From the NCBI GenBank assembly GCA_009733715.1, contig WMKJ01000031.1, forward strand, positions 1 to 64,000: 64,000 bases of DNA, given 5' to 3'. Shown piece after piece: positions 10,057 to 20,549 of this stretch. Below the pieces are notes generated by a model. That model did not search any database, was not told the DNA's origin, and saw only the letters and a list, made by a program, of their open reading frames with translations. Position 1 is the stretch's first letter. Every line of letters starts with the position of its first letter. This DNA is from Herpomyces periplanetae. Taxonomy: Eukaryota > Ascomycota > Laboulbeniomycetes > Herpomycetales > Herpomycetaceae. Both the position numbers and the translations under genes were made by a program.

Positions 10057-12365
10057 TTTGTGTATAGCGAAGTTTTAAAGTCGTGGCGGCAGAAGCTTTG
10101 GGTGGTAAGAGTAAGTAAATGTGTTTTTGGATCCTCACTTTCTTGATTTATTAATGGGTTATATAGCCATACTAGACTGTCAAATAAGATACTTGTCCTT
10201 TTGATTTTAATTGGTTGTTTCATCTTTTGGTTAACACAGGTTACACACGTCTAGTGAAATTGACAAGTTTACCGTTGAACAAGTATGTTTTCTTAAAGAA
10301 TTGTTTTTTCTTTTCTTTCTCTTAAACTTTCTCGACTAGCTTCCAGGCAGATGAAATGTAGTACTTGTTGGTACAATATTAAGCCCAAGCCAACTTATCC
10401 AACGTATTTTTCACCAATTTCACCTGTAAAATTACAGTACTAGTATATAATTACTAGTTGGATCATTTTAATATTGTTGCTCGGCTCTTACCCCTGAGCC
10501 ATAAATTTCTTCCACCGGCGTTTGCCACTTTGATGATTTAAAGCAATCAATGTTGGGACTTCAAGGCCTCTTAAATTCCCTTTATGTTATGTCAAAACTT
10601 GATTCTCTCGTAAGACTAATACCTTTTCCACTTTATTATTAAATTGACACTGTTATATCCCATACCCTATAACATTTACTCATTTATATTACGCTTTAGG
10701 TATGTAATACACACAAAATTTTTCTCATGTTTGTTACAATTAATCGTGTCTTCGTTTAGCTCTTGTATAACATTTGGGTCGTTTCATTCCCATCTATGCT
10801 CAATTTTGCGCTTGGCTCAGTAAACATGGAACTGCACAGCGTTTACGCTCACTTTGCTTCTCGAAGTTATTCATATCAATTACATCAACTAATTATTTAC
10901 CATCGGTTATTATTCCATCTTTTAATTTACGCCTTACAAAACTTCTTAATGCTATTACTTATTAGCACTACATATTCCAATGCAGTGATCCGCTAAACAT
11001 GAAGTAAATGTTCATATACTAGTAATTCCTCGACATGTTTTTCAGGTTGAATAACCGAAGACCACCCTTTGATATTCCAACAACCTGTCATACTCATGGG
11101 CTACTTCGAGTCCTGTTTTGTACATGTTGATAACATGCATGCTACGTTCATTTAACTTATGCTGTCATGACCATAATCATCCACTAATTTCCTTGGTATA
11201 ACTTGCCTACTTAAACTAGCACCAGCCTCTAGTAATTACTCCTCTAATCAAGCTACAATTGCTAGATTTTCACCGGTCAAACGCAGAACGACATTCAAAT
11301 AATCTCAATCTCAGGCTTATATTTTCACACAACAAGTGCTCTGTTGCTTGTACCGTATTGTATATGAAAGGTACTAATAGTTCATTAACTTCATTCGACA
11401 ACCTTTCAGGAACATTGTATACTCAGTTCAATGTTTAGTTAGATCTTATATAGTCGAACCATCTATAACCCATGCGATCAAGCTAACAAACATTTCACGA
11501 TACCATATACTTACAAATGCCCAAAGTACGTTACAAAATATTAATAAACAGTGACGGTGTGATTAATAATACCCCGAAACAAACACGACATATATCTGGC
11601 GTTGTATGCATACATCCAAGCTTACACACGAGGATATCTGCCTGATTAAGGCGTTGGGAAAAGTCAAATCATCTTGCACAATACAAATCACTTAACGTTG
11701 GAATATTTCATATAATAATCACACGAAAACTGGAGATTCTCCACTTCCAAACGAATACGACAAGTGGACACAAGTAAAATGTGAAAAATGGCGTGCAAAA
11801 CCGCATGCACATTAGCAAGAGCCATGACTGTATAAGAGAAAGTTGTGCATGTGCATATACAAAGTGTAAAATCATACATTCTGAAATTAATAGTCGGGAA
11901 TCCCCCCTAATGAGCAGGGGTATGAGTACATCTCCATATATGAAATTAAAGACTCGCAGAAAATTGTTACTGTCTGTAACAGTGATACGGCGTAAATGAC
12001 CAGACTTTCTTCATCTCGGAAAAAGACGTCCATAACAAGTGTGGGTATGAGGTGTGAAATCGAACATACAACGGCACCAGTTTTCACATGAAAATTTGAT
12101 AAAATGTATCCCTTTGGTAGCTTACAGGTACATCGTGTTACGAGTCATTCGGGAGGATTGTAGAAAAATTGAGGTATTTCGATAAATAAGAGGACCAAGT
12201 CACATTGGGATTAAAATTTCAACAATCGAAGGAAAGGGATGGCATTTTGATCTCGAGACATAAACAGCAAAATTGATATACCGTAGGACAAAGAGGTAAA
12301 GTAGGGGAAAGTAATTTTGGGGTGTGGAATATTGGAAAACAAAGGCAGACATTAATCCAAAAAGC

Positions 12366-13061
12366 CTAGCGACGTTTCATATGGTCTTCCAATTTGGAGC
12401 CAGCAAAAGCACCAGCAATAGCACCAATCAAACCATGGCCAGCTTTATGACCGCCGTAAAACCCGGCAGCCGATCCAGCAACAGCGCCTAACAAGCCTCG
12501 ATCACCTTCACCAACTTGAGATGGAGCGGTTGGATCACATACATTTTGACCAGCATAGACAGGTTCACCGTATTGTTGCTGATGTTGTTGTTGGTATCCC
12601 TCGGCACCGGGAGTGTTTGTATTCTGAGGGTATTGAGAATATCTACAAGAAGAATACCGCTCAAATCAGATAAATTGACGGGTAAATTATAAAGTGTATT
12701 CTACAATAAGTAAAATACATTAAAGTTAAACTTACTGTTGATTGGGATGACCTGCATAAACAGCGGAAGAATTGTTTTGATCATAGCCATGACCACCAGC
12801 CCAATTTGGAGGTGGGACTTGATGGCCAGTACTAGTAGCGTAGCCACCTTGTCCCATACCGTTATCAGAGTACTGACCATGGTAGGGTTGTTGTTGAGGG
12901 TACTGATTACCTCCAGCAGGAGGTCCATAAGCTGCGGGATTCATTTGATTTGGAGCATTTGGATAACCACCACTGTACTGGGGAGGATAGTTGTTACCCA
13001 TACCGTATGAATGATTTGACCCATCACCACCCGGAAATGTTCCACCTGGAAAATTTGACAT
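12366..13061 (-). CDS. Glycine-zipper (2TM) protein with Gln/Pro/Gly/Tyr-rich N-terminus
   Basis: Two exons: 13061-12736 and 12642-12366, phase 2 across a 93-nt intron (GTAAGT...TTGTAG); 200 aa. The first about 130 residues are low-complexity and rich in Gly, Pro, Tyr, Asn and Gln (GGYPNAPNQMNPAAYGPPAG). Exon 2 ends with a short conserved module, GDRGLLGAVAGSAAGFYGGH followed by KAGHGLIGAIAGAFAGSKLE, with Gly/Ala spaced as in glycine-zipper two-helix membrane segments (the 17 kDa surface-antigen-like fold). Fungal proteins with this tail are common and uncharacterised. Membrane or condensate association is plausible but unproven. It stands alone, with TGACGTCA at 13440 upstream. Confidence 0.85.
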
Positions 13062-13439
13062 TACAAGTATAAATGACAGTAGTGAAAATTAAATATAGTA
13101 TAAAGTAAATAATTAACTGTAACAATGTGTAAAAAGTAGTATAGTGCTTAAATAGCTAAATTTAGAGTAAATATTTTTAAAAAATGTTAAGGATCAAATA
13201 TGTATCTGATATAGCTTGTGTAAAATAATCAAGTATAAAGGGAATGTTGTCTTGTAAAATTATAATGGAAAAGAACTAGATGAAATCCTATCATATTAGC
13301 CGCTAAATGAGAATTAAACTTCCAGATATATATACGTATAAATATATGATGAATGCTTGAACATACATATTTATCAAGCAAGAAAGGAGAAGATAAGAAA
13401 CTCTCCAACGCCGCAACTTCAAACCCTGGGAAAAACCCA

Positions 13440-13447
13440 TGACGTCA
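13440..13447. promoter_or_regulatory. TGACGTCA site upstream of the glycine-zipper gene
   Basis: Perfect CRE/ATF-type palindrome 380 bp upstream of the ATG at 13061, in a slightly GC-richer patch (13400-13450). Compatible with stress-type bZIP control of that gene; inference from motif and position. Confidence 0.4.
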
Positions 13448-13535
13448 TATCATCCTTTACTTAACACGAGATGTAGTATGGGAGGATTGGGATGGTTGGT
13501 GGAACATTTTACGGGAGAAGAAGGTGCGGTTAGAA

Positions 13536-13575
13536 GATTGAGACGAGATGGAATGCTGAGACGAGACGAACATGG
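13536..13575. repeat. Pentamer-phased array, 8 units
   Basis: Units gattg, agacg, agatg, gaatg, ctgag, acgag, acgaa, catgg; similar to the array at 9916-9975. Confidence 0.5.
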
Positions 13576-16200
13576 ACCGATTGTATGATGTCTTGGCCAG
13601 ATTTGAATGTAAATGATTGATATACTTTGGAGGGGGATAAATAGGGTAAATTCTACTTCAATGTTAGATAGTAAGTGTAAAAGTATTGTATGTTAGATGA
13701 TTTAATGATTTGTTAAGCAAAATCAAGTAACTATGTATGCACATGACATGTGTACGTGTACTGTATGCGATGTGTAAAGTGGGGGAAATTGTGACAGAGT
13801 TATTTAAATCGTTATCTTTAGCATAGTATGATTGACTAGGAAAATGTAAATGATGGAATATACTTTATTAAAACTATTGACATGCTCAAACAAAACATTG
13901 GCTGGTAAATTGTTCTTATGCTTTACATGTGTAAGTGATTTTCTATATATTATACACTAATATAGTAGACAGTAAACACTTCAATACCTATGTACATACT
14001 ATTTCAAAATGATAATTGTTTTTCAAAAAGTAACCTTTAAACCTACAAGCATTAAATCATTAATATAGAAGGTATATGTCAACTTTTTCAAATTCATCCT
14101 TGTTGTACACAATAATGTAGCTTTGTTACATTTTAAGGTTCAGCATTATATTCAACTTGAATGGATAAATTAACAACAGGAATTACTCTCGTTGGTTAGA
14201 CGAAAAAGTTTTTATCATGGACACCTAAACTAGTATATTTATACAAATAAATACGTACTTGATGACGTTTACGTATCATTCGAAAGTATGGTTTTTGTGT
14301 ATATTTGAAGGCATATTATCAGGCGTACACTTTCGAAAAAAAGTTAAAGTTGTATCATGTCAATTGGTCGATTCGGATACCAATAATGTCCAGCTGTACA
14401 CAACAGTTAATTGTGAATAATAATTGTAGTAATATTAACACCCTTTTCTTGCTAGAAATGAAACAATATACCATGTCATGAGTATTTTGTCATTTCGATT
14501 ACCGGATACACCGAGCATTCCGGAAAACAGGTCAGGGAATGTAAGAATTATGATAAAATAACAAGTCGCATAACTTTAAATGGTAACCAATGCGCAATCT
14601 ACCTTGCCAACATGGATAGGTAGAGCAGGCTTTTGGCAAATTGTTTGTGCGGCTGTGTGCAAGAATTCATTACTTATCTTTTGTTGTTCATTTGCCATGA
14701 TTAGAGGTTTCGTTTAACTATTTAGTACAAAGCCTCAAAGAACGTAACAGTCTCTAGGAATTTTTTGCAGCTTGAACTCGTACGAAACGAGGCGCAGTTT
14801 TAATTCAATTAATTCATTCAATCTGTTGTTACAAGGCTATGTTGCCAGTAGCAGATGGCTGCCTAGCAGCTCCAATGGTCAACAATTTTTGCGTTTAGCC
14901 TCGACTAGAAAGGCTTAATAATGACTGATCAATTGGAATTATACGTTAAATATGCACGGGATGAAAATATGAGTGATGATACCTCATGTATGTGAAGAGA
15001 TAATGAAATGGCTTATGTTCAGTGGGATATGAATGTTGCAAGTTTTCATTTTCCTAATACATTTGTTTGTGGATCGGTGATTTGCTTATTGCACCGACCG
15101 AATAATGAGAAAAGAGTAAGGTATGGTATGTTATGAAAGATTTTTCTCGGTGTTAGTCTGAATTTACAAACTTAGTATTGTCCGTGTAAAACTCAATAAA
15201 TTTCAGTAAACGGAAAATCCGATGCTACGTTGGATGAAAAAATGTGTTGATAAATTCCGAACGGCATGATCTGTGGATGACTTGTGTACTGACATTATCT
15301 TAAACACACCCTCATTAACACCCGAAGATTGCTATATGCTTTGATATAAGACTGATTAACCCGCGTGGCATAAGTGAATATCCTTCGGGTAATACAGAGG
15401 AAGTATTTATATCGGAGGAATTGATCAACATGAACAACATTATATATCCATCAAGCATATCAAATTAACTTAAACATGTGTGATTGAGTGAACCATGTTT
15501 AGTTAGTTACAAGTAACTTTCAACGATGAAAAGGGCACATGGAGCATTTAATATGTATGCAAGGGTTGATTGATAATCATGCTCGTAGAACGTAGAAACT
15601 AATACCTAATTATTGTGTGTAGATTGTAATCTTTTCAACAAAAGAAAATTTACCCTTTTTACAAGATAAATCATCATGATACCTTCACGAAGAACGTGCC
15701 CCAAGCCCCGACTTATCTATCTACTCATGTGATATGAAGCCATGTCAATATACTTGCGCGTACTAGAGGGGTTGTACAAAGCTTGTCACGTGCAATTATT
15801 TGGTGGGCGTGGAAAACGAGCCTGTGAAAGCGTCAAATGGGAGTCCGACAACATTTGAATGGATGGGCCAGATGTAATTACGCATTTGTGGTGTGTTACG
15901 TAGCATTAGATGCAACTAAGTCAACGGCGCAGAGTAACTATATTACGAGGTAGCGCCAAAAATAGGTTAAAAAGCGAGATTAAACGCTTATATGGGCAGA
16001 ACGATATTTTCGATTTTAGCGTGTTAGAGTGACTTGCAAGCGACCAAAATAAACTTCAAAAATTAAGCATACACTAATTCACATATTAGAAAAGCTCCCA
16101 ATCAAATTAACAATCCACACAAAATTTACTGCAAACATTCCCACGCGAAAATAAAACTTGCCACATCCTTCGACCACAGAGCAATTTATTCTTTTCGCCA

Positions 16201-17289
16201 CAAGCCAACGTGACCTTGCGCTTGTCCACGTGATTGTGATCTGTGTGTTTCTATAAATAGCGTTACTAGAATGGAAGGAGCAATCCAGCAACGTGAAACT
16301 ACTGGTTTCGGAAACTGGAAATAGTGTATATCCGAGGTTATAAATGTGGCACAGCGAGACGTTTGAGTTGGCAATGTATATTTCGGGGTTTTTTCTGGTT
16401 TTTGTAGCTTTAGCGAATTAACAAAATACTGAATTACACAAGTGTTAAAACGGTGGCGGTAAAAGTGAATTGGGCACAACATTTGTTTCAACTATATAAT
16501 TTATTAATTAAAGGATTGGTGCAATAGTCGGTTAGTAGTCGGTCATATTGGAGCGCGTGTTTTTTTGTGAATGAACTTTTAGCGTTTTACCCGGTGATGG
16601 TGATGGTAGTAAATGGATTATTATGAAAGAAATAACGGGTATATTGAAAATTGAAAAAGATTAAGCTAACGTATTTACCAAAGCGGAGGAATTAGTATCA
16701 AATATTAACATTAAGCTGGGTTGTTTCACGCCTTGAACAGAAGTCTATCGCACATGGTTAGAATACGCCTGAGCGTTTGTTGAAATTGTCAACATCACGA
16801 CACGATAAGTTTGTATTATTTTTCCCATAGCTTTGCCAAGGCAAGACTCAACAACAAATCAAGCCCTCCGTTCACCTGATTATGGTGTATGGAGAATTGC
16901 TAATATTATTTCAAGTACAAGGTACGATTCTCACATTAACTGATTCGTGGTAAATTCTACGCGTAAACGTGATGTTTATAAAGCTATTGCGTGCAGCTAG
17001 CTGGATGATGGTTGGGTATCGGAACAGACTTAAAGCGTGGCGCTGTGTAATTTAGAGCATAACATTTGTTAACTTCATCTTGTTAACGGATGTGAACCTG
17101 CCGATCCAGCTAGATTTTAGTAATCGAAAGATATCGTTTAAGGCAGGATAGACAAATTCGCGGGCGGATGATGATCGAATAACCTCAGAAGACGTATCCT
17201 CTTGCGTTTAAAAATTATTTCCGCAGTTTTATGTATTAAGGAAAAGGCGGGAGACTTATCTACAACGTGTTGTGCTAAACTTAACGTTC
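16201..17289 (+). promoter_or_regulatory. Candidate dcp2 promoter and about 1-kb leader
   Basis: CACGTG at 16227-16232 is followed 19 bp later by a good TATA box, CTATAAATAG (16251-16260), both reading toward dcp2. If transcription starts about 16285, dcp2 has a leader of about 1 kb with several upstream ATGs, or an unrecognised 5'-UTR intron. No coding gene is recognised between. Another CACGTG lies at 15787-15792. Confidence 0.45.
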
Positions 17290-18537
17290 ATGTCTGAGTT
17301 TAACAAGCTTTCATACTTTTCGGTTTTGGATAATAATGCGCCGGCACGGGACACTGAACGACTCTTAGTGGATAAGGCAATTGGAAAAAACTTAAGCTTA
17401 AATGATTGTACGTTAACGGATGTTGGTTGATTTAACTTCGCGTACATTGGAAGCAGGAGTTTAACATGGCAAATACGCTCAGGGATTGATGATCTCTGCG
17501 TTCGATTTGTACTCAATTTACCTCACGATGAGTTACTATCGATTGAGAGAGTATGCTTTCAAATTGAAGAAGCTCATTGGTACTACGAGGATTTTGTTCG
17601 ACCTTTGAATCCAAGTCTTCCATCCATGAACATACGTGAATTTAGCCTTAAGTTTCTTAAGCGATGCCCGTTATTTGCAAGTTTTGGAAAACTTTTGCAC
17701 ACGGTAGCTTTCTCAGAATTTACAAATTACAAAACGCGGGTACCGGTGCGCGGGGTCGTGTTACTTAACTCAACAATGGACCAAGTTGTCCTTGTGAAAG
17801 GATGGAAAAAAAATTCACGATGGAGTTTTCCACGGGGGAAAATCAACCGAAACGAAAGTGATTTAGACTGCGCAATTCGGGAAGCTTATGAAGAGACTGG
17901 GTTTGATTTAGTGGGGCAAGGATTCGTAGATAGAGGACAAGCAAACAAAGGATACTTAGAACTGATAATTCGAGATCAACATCTTCGTTTATACGTGTTT
18001 CGAGGAATACCGTTGGACTCTCATTTTGAGCCCAAAACGCGCAAAGAGATTAGCGTAAGTAGTATTATGGATTAGTTTGGTGCAAATGATACTGAATGGG
18101 GAGGGGGGTAGTAGTTAACTTGGATGGTGATGTAGGATATTCGGTGGTTCGATATTCAAAGTCTTATACCATCAAAAGAGCTGAATTCATTTGCCGAGCT
18201 AATTCTTTCTCATGATGGACAATGTGGTGGCAAAAAGACCAAGTTTTATATGGTAGCACCGTTTATTGTGCCAATGTTGGAATGGATTATGTGGCAAAAG
18301 AAAAACGACTCTCTAAATCAGTATAGGGTCATACGCACTCCAGATGAAGGCTTAGGGAAAAGATCGAGCGCAACGTACGTTGATTCCGCGGCGGTGAAGC
18401 AGAATTTGGGAGCTCAAATCAAAAGAGATACACAGGGGGAAAAAAAAAATTGGGATGGACGAGGCGAATCTGTTGCTACAGAGATGATAGACGTGGCTGC
18501 AGAACTGAAAAGATTGCTACGAATTGGCACGAAGTAA
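17290..18537 (+). CDS. dcp2: mRNA-decapping enzyme Dcp2 (Nudix hydrolase)
   Basis: Three exons: 17290-17407, 17483-18054, 18136-18537; introns of 75 nt (GTACGT...CTCAG) and 81 nt (GTAAGT...TGTAG); 363 aa. The first junction recreates LNDW-IDDLCVRFVLNLP, matching the conserved start of fungal Dcp2, which supports exon 1. Then follow the N-terminal regulatory domain, the RYKTRIPVRG-like YKTRVPVRGVVLLN, and the Nudix box from Gly158 (GKINRNESDLDCAIREAYEE, TG) with metal ligands Glu173, Glu176 and Glu177. Box B ends KFYMVAPFIVPMLEW. Dcp2 removes the m7G cap in P-bodies with Dcp1. The C-terminus is very short for a filamentous fungus and ends in a Leu-rich helix (AAELKRLLRIG) that could be an Edc3-type binding motif. 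Residues 1-38 are a non-conserved extension. It is convergent with the transporter gene. Confidence 0.92.
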
Positions 18538-18770
18538 ATTAAATCGCTGAGTTTAAAGCGTGTGTACAATAGTTAGGACAAGTTAGATTGGAAGATTGAC
18601 ACACGGAATGATGAACCAAGGAAAACTTTTGCATTCATTAAGTGAAAAGGGGATGGAAATGCAGTGTATAGTATGAGAATGCACTGGCGGGGACACGAGG
18701 TAATTTATATGGAATGGTCAAAAAAAGCCGGTAAGGGCAGATAGAAGCAAACGGCAGGTTTCAAAACTAT

Positions 18771-18835
18771 GACAAGATGACGTGGCGTGATGTGATGTGA
18801 CAAGGCATGACATGAATTTCAAGGACATGACGAGA
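18771..18835. repeat. Pentamer-phased array, 13 units
   Basis: Units such as gatga, cgtga, tgtga and catga; consensus near YRTGA over 65 nt with two off-consensus units. Confidence 0.65.
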
Positions 18836-18955
18836 CAAAATTGAACAAAGTTATGGAAGAAAAAATTTGAAGCAACCAACCTGAAAGGTGAGTTTGGAAA
18901 GATAATATGGACCCAAACGTGTTGGGTATACACATAGAAACATGTGTACACAAGC

Positions 18956-19009
18956 ACCGGTGCGGATGCGGGTAAGGATACGAGGGCGGATGGGGATACG
19001 ACTGCAGGT
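18956..19009. repeat. Hexamer-phased array, 9 units
   Basis: Units accggt, gcggat, gcgggt, aaggat, acgagg, gcggat, ggggat, acgact, gcaggt. Period 6 with drifting unit. Confidence 0.6.
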
Positions 19010-19037
19010 ATCACACATACGTACTGGCGAAGGTAAG

Positions 19038-20549
19038 TTAACAACGTTTGCGCAATGTCCAACCAAACTTAACACCTCGGGATAAGCAAATTAGTAGAGC
19101 GCCCATTAGGGTCGATCCACCAGTCCAAATTTGGGCGGGAAGAAAAGCGCGGCTAGCAGGTACGGAACTGAGAAGCACACCGCCGATGGGACCACCTAGA
19201 ACACTGGCAGCCCCAACGAAAGTGAAAGCTAAACCCATGCGTGAGCCTACCCTTGTTAAATCGGGAGTAAGCTTGGTAAGTGTAACTGGAAATAAACCTT
19301 GAAATCCAGCGGTAACTAATCCTAGGATAAGTACAAAAAGATAATAAGACCAAGCGGGCCGTGGATTCAGCACAGGCTGCATACTATAACCCAATGCGGG
19401 CCAGCATAATAAAATGATAGCACTACCAAATGCCAGTGGACCGATCGTATTTAAGACACCAAAATACTTGTCAGCGAATATTGCAGGCAAAGTACGAGAA
19501 ACTATACCACAGCCATTGAGTATCATGAGCAGGTTTAAGGAATTCTCATAGGATAGACCGAAATTTTTTTCACCGAAGGTTGGAATGTAATTGAGAACAA
19601 AGTAAAATGGACAAGTTAAAAAGCAAGCGCCAAAAGTTATCATCATGAAGGGGAGATCCTTTAAAGCGGATAAATCTAAAAAGGTAGTCTTAACTTTGGG
19701 AGTATATCTTGGTGTTAAAAAGATTAATGCGGCAGTAAGCGGGATGATGTTGAAGAAGGCGAGTAATCGGGCAGTCCAGGCAAAGCCTAACTTATTAATG
19801 CATTGCCGCACGACTAGCGGATACAATAATCCTCCGACAGCATTACCTGTTGACGTGATACCGAGGGCAATGGCACGATTTCCTGAAAAGTAGGTGGAAA
19901 CTAAACCCGTGGCAGGGGTATACATTATACCGCCGCCCAGACCGGTGCAGATTCCGTGAGACAAGAGGAGATGCCAGTATTTAGTGCTTACACTCATCAT
20001 GAACATGCCGAATATTTGAAAGACGACACCTAACGCAAAAGTTTTTTTGAAGTGACCGGCATCGAGAGCGCGACCGGAAAAGAGGCCAGCGCATGAAATG
20101 AGAAAGGCTTGAACGGAACCTATACATGATATCAAAGAGGGAGAATAATTGGCTAACAATGCCTTGGAATAGTAAGATTGGAATGCGCCGAATGAGTAAA
20201 CGAACCCCCAGGTTGACAAGTTAACCATCCAGCCTAGGAAACACATTAACCATGCACGGAATCCCCCGTCTGGGGGCGTTGGCATGTCAGACTGTTGATG
20301 GCCCGCGCCATTGTCGTCTAGATCGTCTCCGCTTGATAGAGATGTTGACGATGATGATATAACTTTGCGACCAGATAATCCTTTCTCACCGCTGATGGGT
20401 GCTTTTTCTTCCTTGCCCGTTAAGAATGAAGGAGCAGGAGCCGAAGGTAGCATCCCGGATTCTGGATCGTAATCTTTTAGATTAGTTTGTGAGGGCGATT
20501 TTTCCGCGTAATTAACAAAAGTTGTAGGGGAAGAGGTTTCTCGCGCCAT
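19038..20549 (-). CDS. MFS monocarboxylate-type transporter (MCT/MCH family)
   Basis: Single exon, 503 aa. A cytosolic, Ser-rich head of about 90 residues is followed by the MCT-family signature PPDGGFRAWLMCFLGWMVNL at the first membrane helix. About twelve hydrophobic segments follow, including GFVYSFGAFQSYYSKALL and the GICTGLGGGIMYTPATGLVS stretch conserved in fungal MCT-like carriers. The C-tail is short. The family moves monocarboxylates, riboflavin or other small organic acids across the plasma or vacuolar membrane; the substrate cannot be read from sequence, and yeast MCH proteins do not all carry monocarboxylates. No metabolic neighbours clarify the substrate. The ATG at 20549 is the first in frame. 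Its upstream region is long and C/T-rich on the sense strand, leading to the GC-rich core at 22.5-22.8 kb. Confidence 0.92.
   Translation of the reverse strand: MARETSSPTTFVNYAEKSPSQTNLKDYDPESGMLPSAPAPSFLTGKEEKAPISGEKGLSGRKVISSSSTSLSSGDDLDDNGAGHQQSDMPTPPDGGFRAWLMCFLGWMVNLSTWGFVYSFGAFQSYYSKALLANYSPSLISCIGSVQAFLISCAGLFSGRALDAGHFKKTFALGVVFQIFGMFMMSVSTKYWHLLLSHGICTGLGGGIMYTPATGLVSTYFSGNRAIALGITSTGNAVGGLLYPLVVRQCINKLGFAWTARLLAFFNIIPLTAALIFLTPRYTPKVKTTFLDLSALKDLPFMMITFGACFLTCPFYFVLNYIPTFGEKNFGLSYENSLNLLMILNGCGIVSRTLPAIFADKYFGVLNTIGPLAFGSAIILLCWPALGYSMQPVLNPRPAWSYYLFVLILGLVTAGFQGLFPVTLTKLTPDLTRVGSRMGLAFTFVGAASVLGGPIGGVLLSSVPASRAFLPAQIWTGGSTLMGALLICLSRGVKFGWTLRKRC

Larger units (their letters stand above)
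8358..12365. other. 4-kb intergenic region, no gene recognised
   Basis: Holds the promoter side of the pus9-like gene, an inverted repeat at 8406-8533, a TGACGTCA site at 10049-10056 and a pentamer array at 9916-9975. Open frames of 60-137 codons occur on both strands (the longest at 8774-9187, minus) but none shows a domain, family words or a convincing spliced continuation. The rest is AT-rich sequence without visible structure. Confidence 0.5.
13062..16200. other. 3.1-kb intergenic region, no gene recognised
   Basis: AT-rich, with many stops in all frames. It contains a TGACGTCA site (13440-13447), a pentamer array (13536-13575) and a CACGTG site (15787-15792). A small inverted pair ACCCGAAG/CTTCGGGT spans roughly 15320-15390. 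No conserved coding or RNA gene recognised. Confidence 0.5.
18538..19037. other. Convergent intergenic spacer between dcp2 and transporter
   Basis: No gene. Holds a pentamer array (18771-18835) and a hexamer array (18956-19009), together covering about a quarter of the spacer between two 3' ends. Confidence 0.5.

Noticed and set aside
9864-10223. 119-codon minus-strand frame
   Set aside because: No recognisable features; overlaps a pentamer array.
16186-16491. 101-codon minus-strand frame
   Set aside because: Covers the TATA/CACGTG region read as the dcp2 promoter; no domain.
18146-18157. GGTTCGATATTC, resembling a tRNA B box
   Set aside because: It lies inside dcp2 exon 3 and no tRNA stem structure surrounds it. 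I found no convincing tRNA elsewhere.
18528-18545. GTAAAT donor overlapping the dcp2 stop
   Set aside because: No downstream exon with coding character exists before the transporter's 3' end, so the stop at 18537 is kept.
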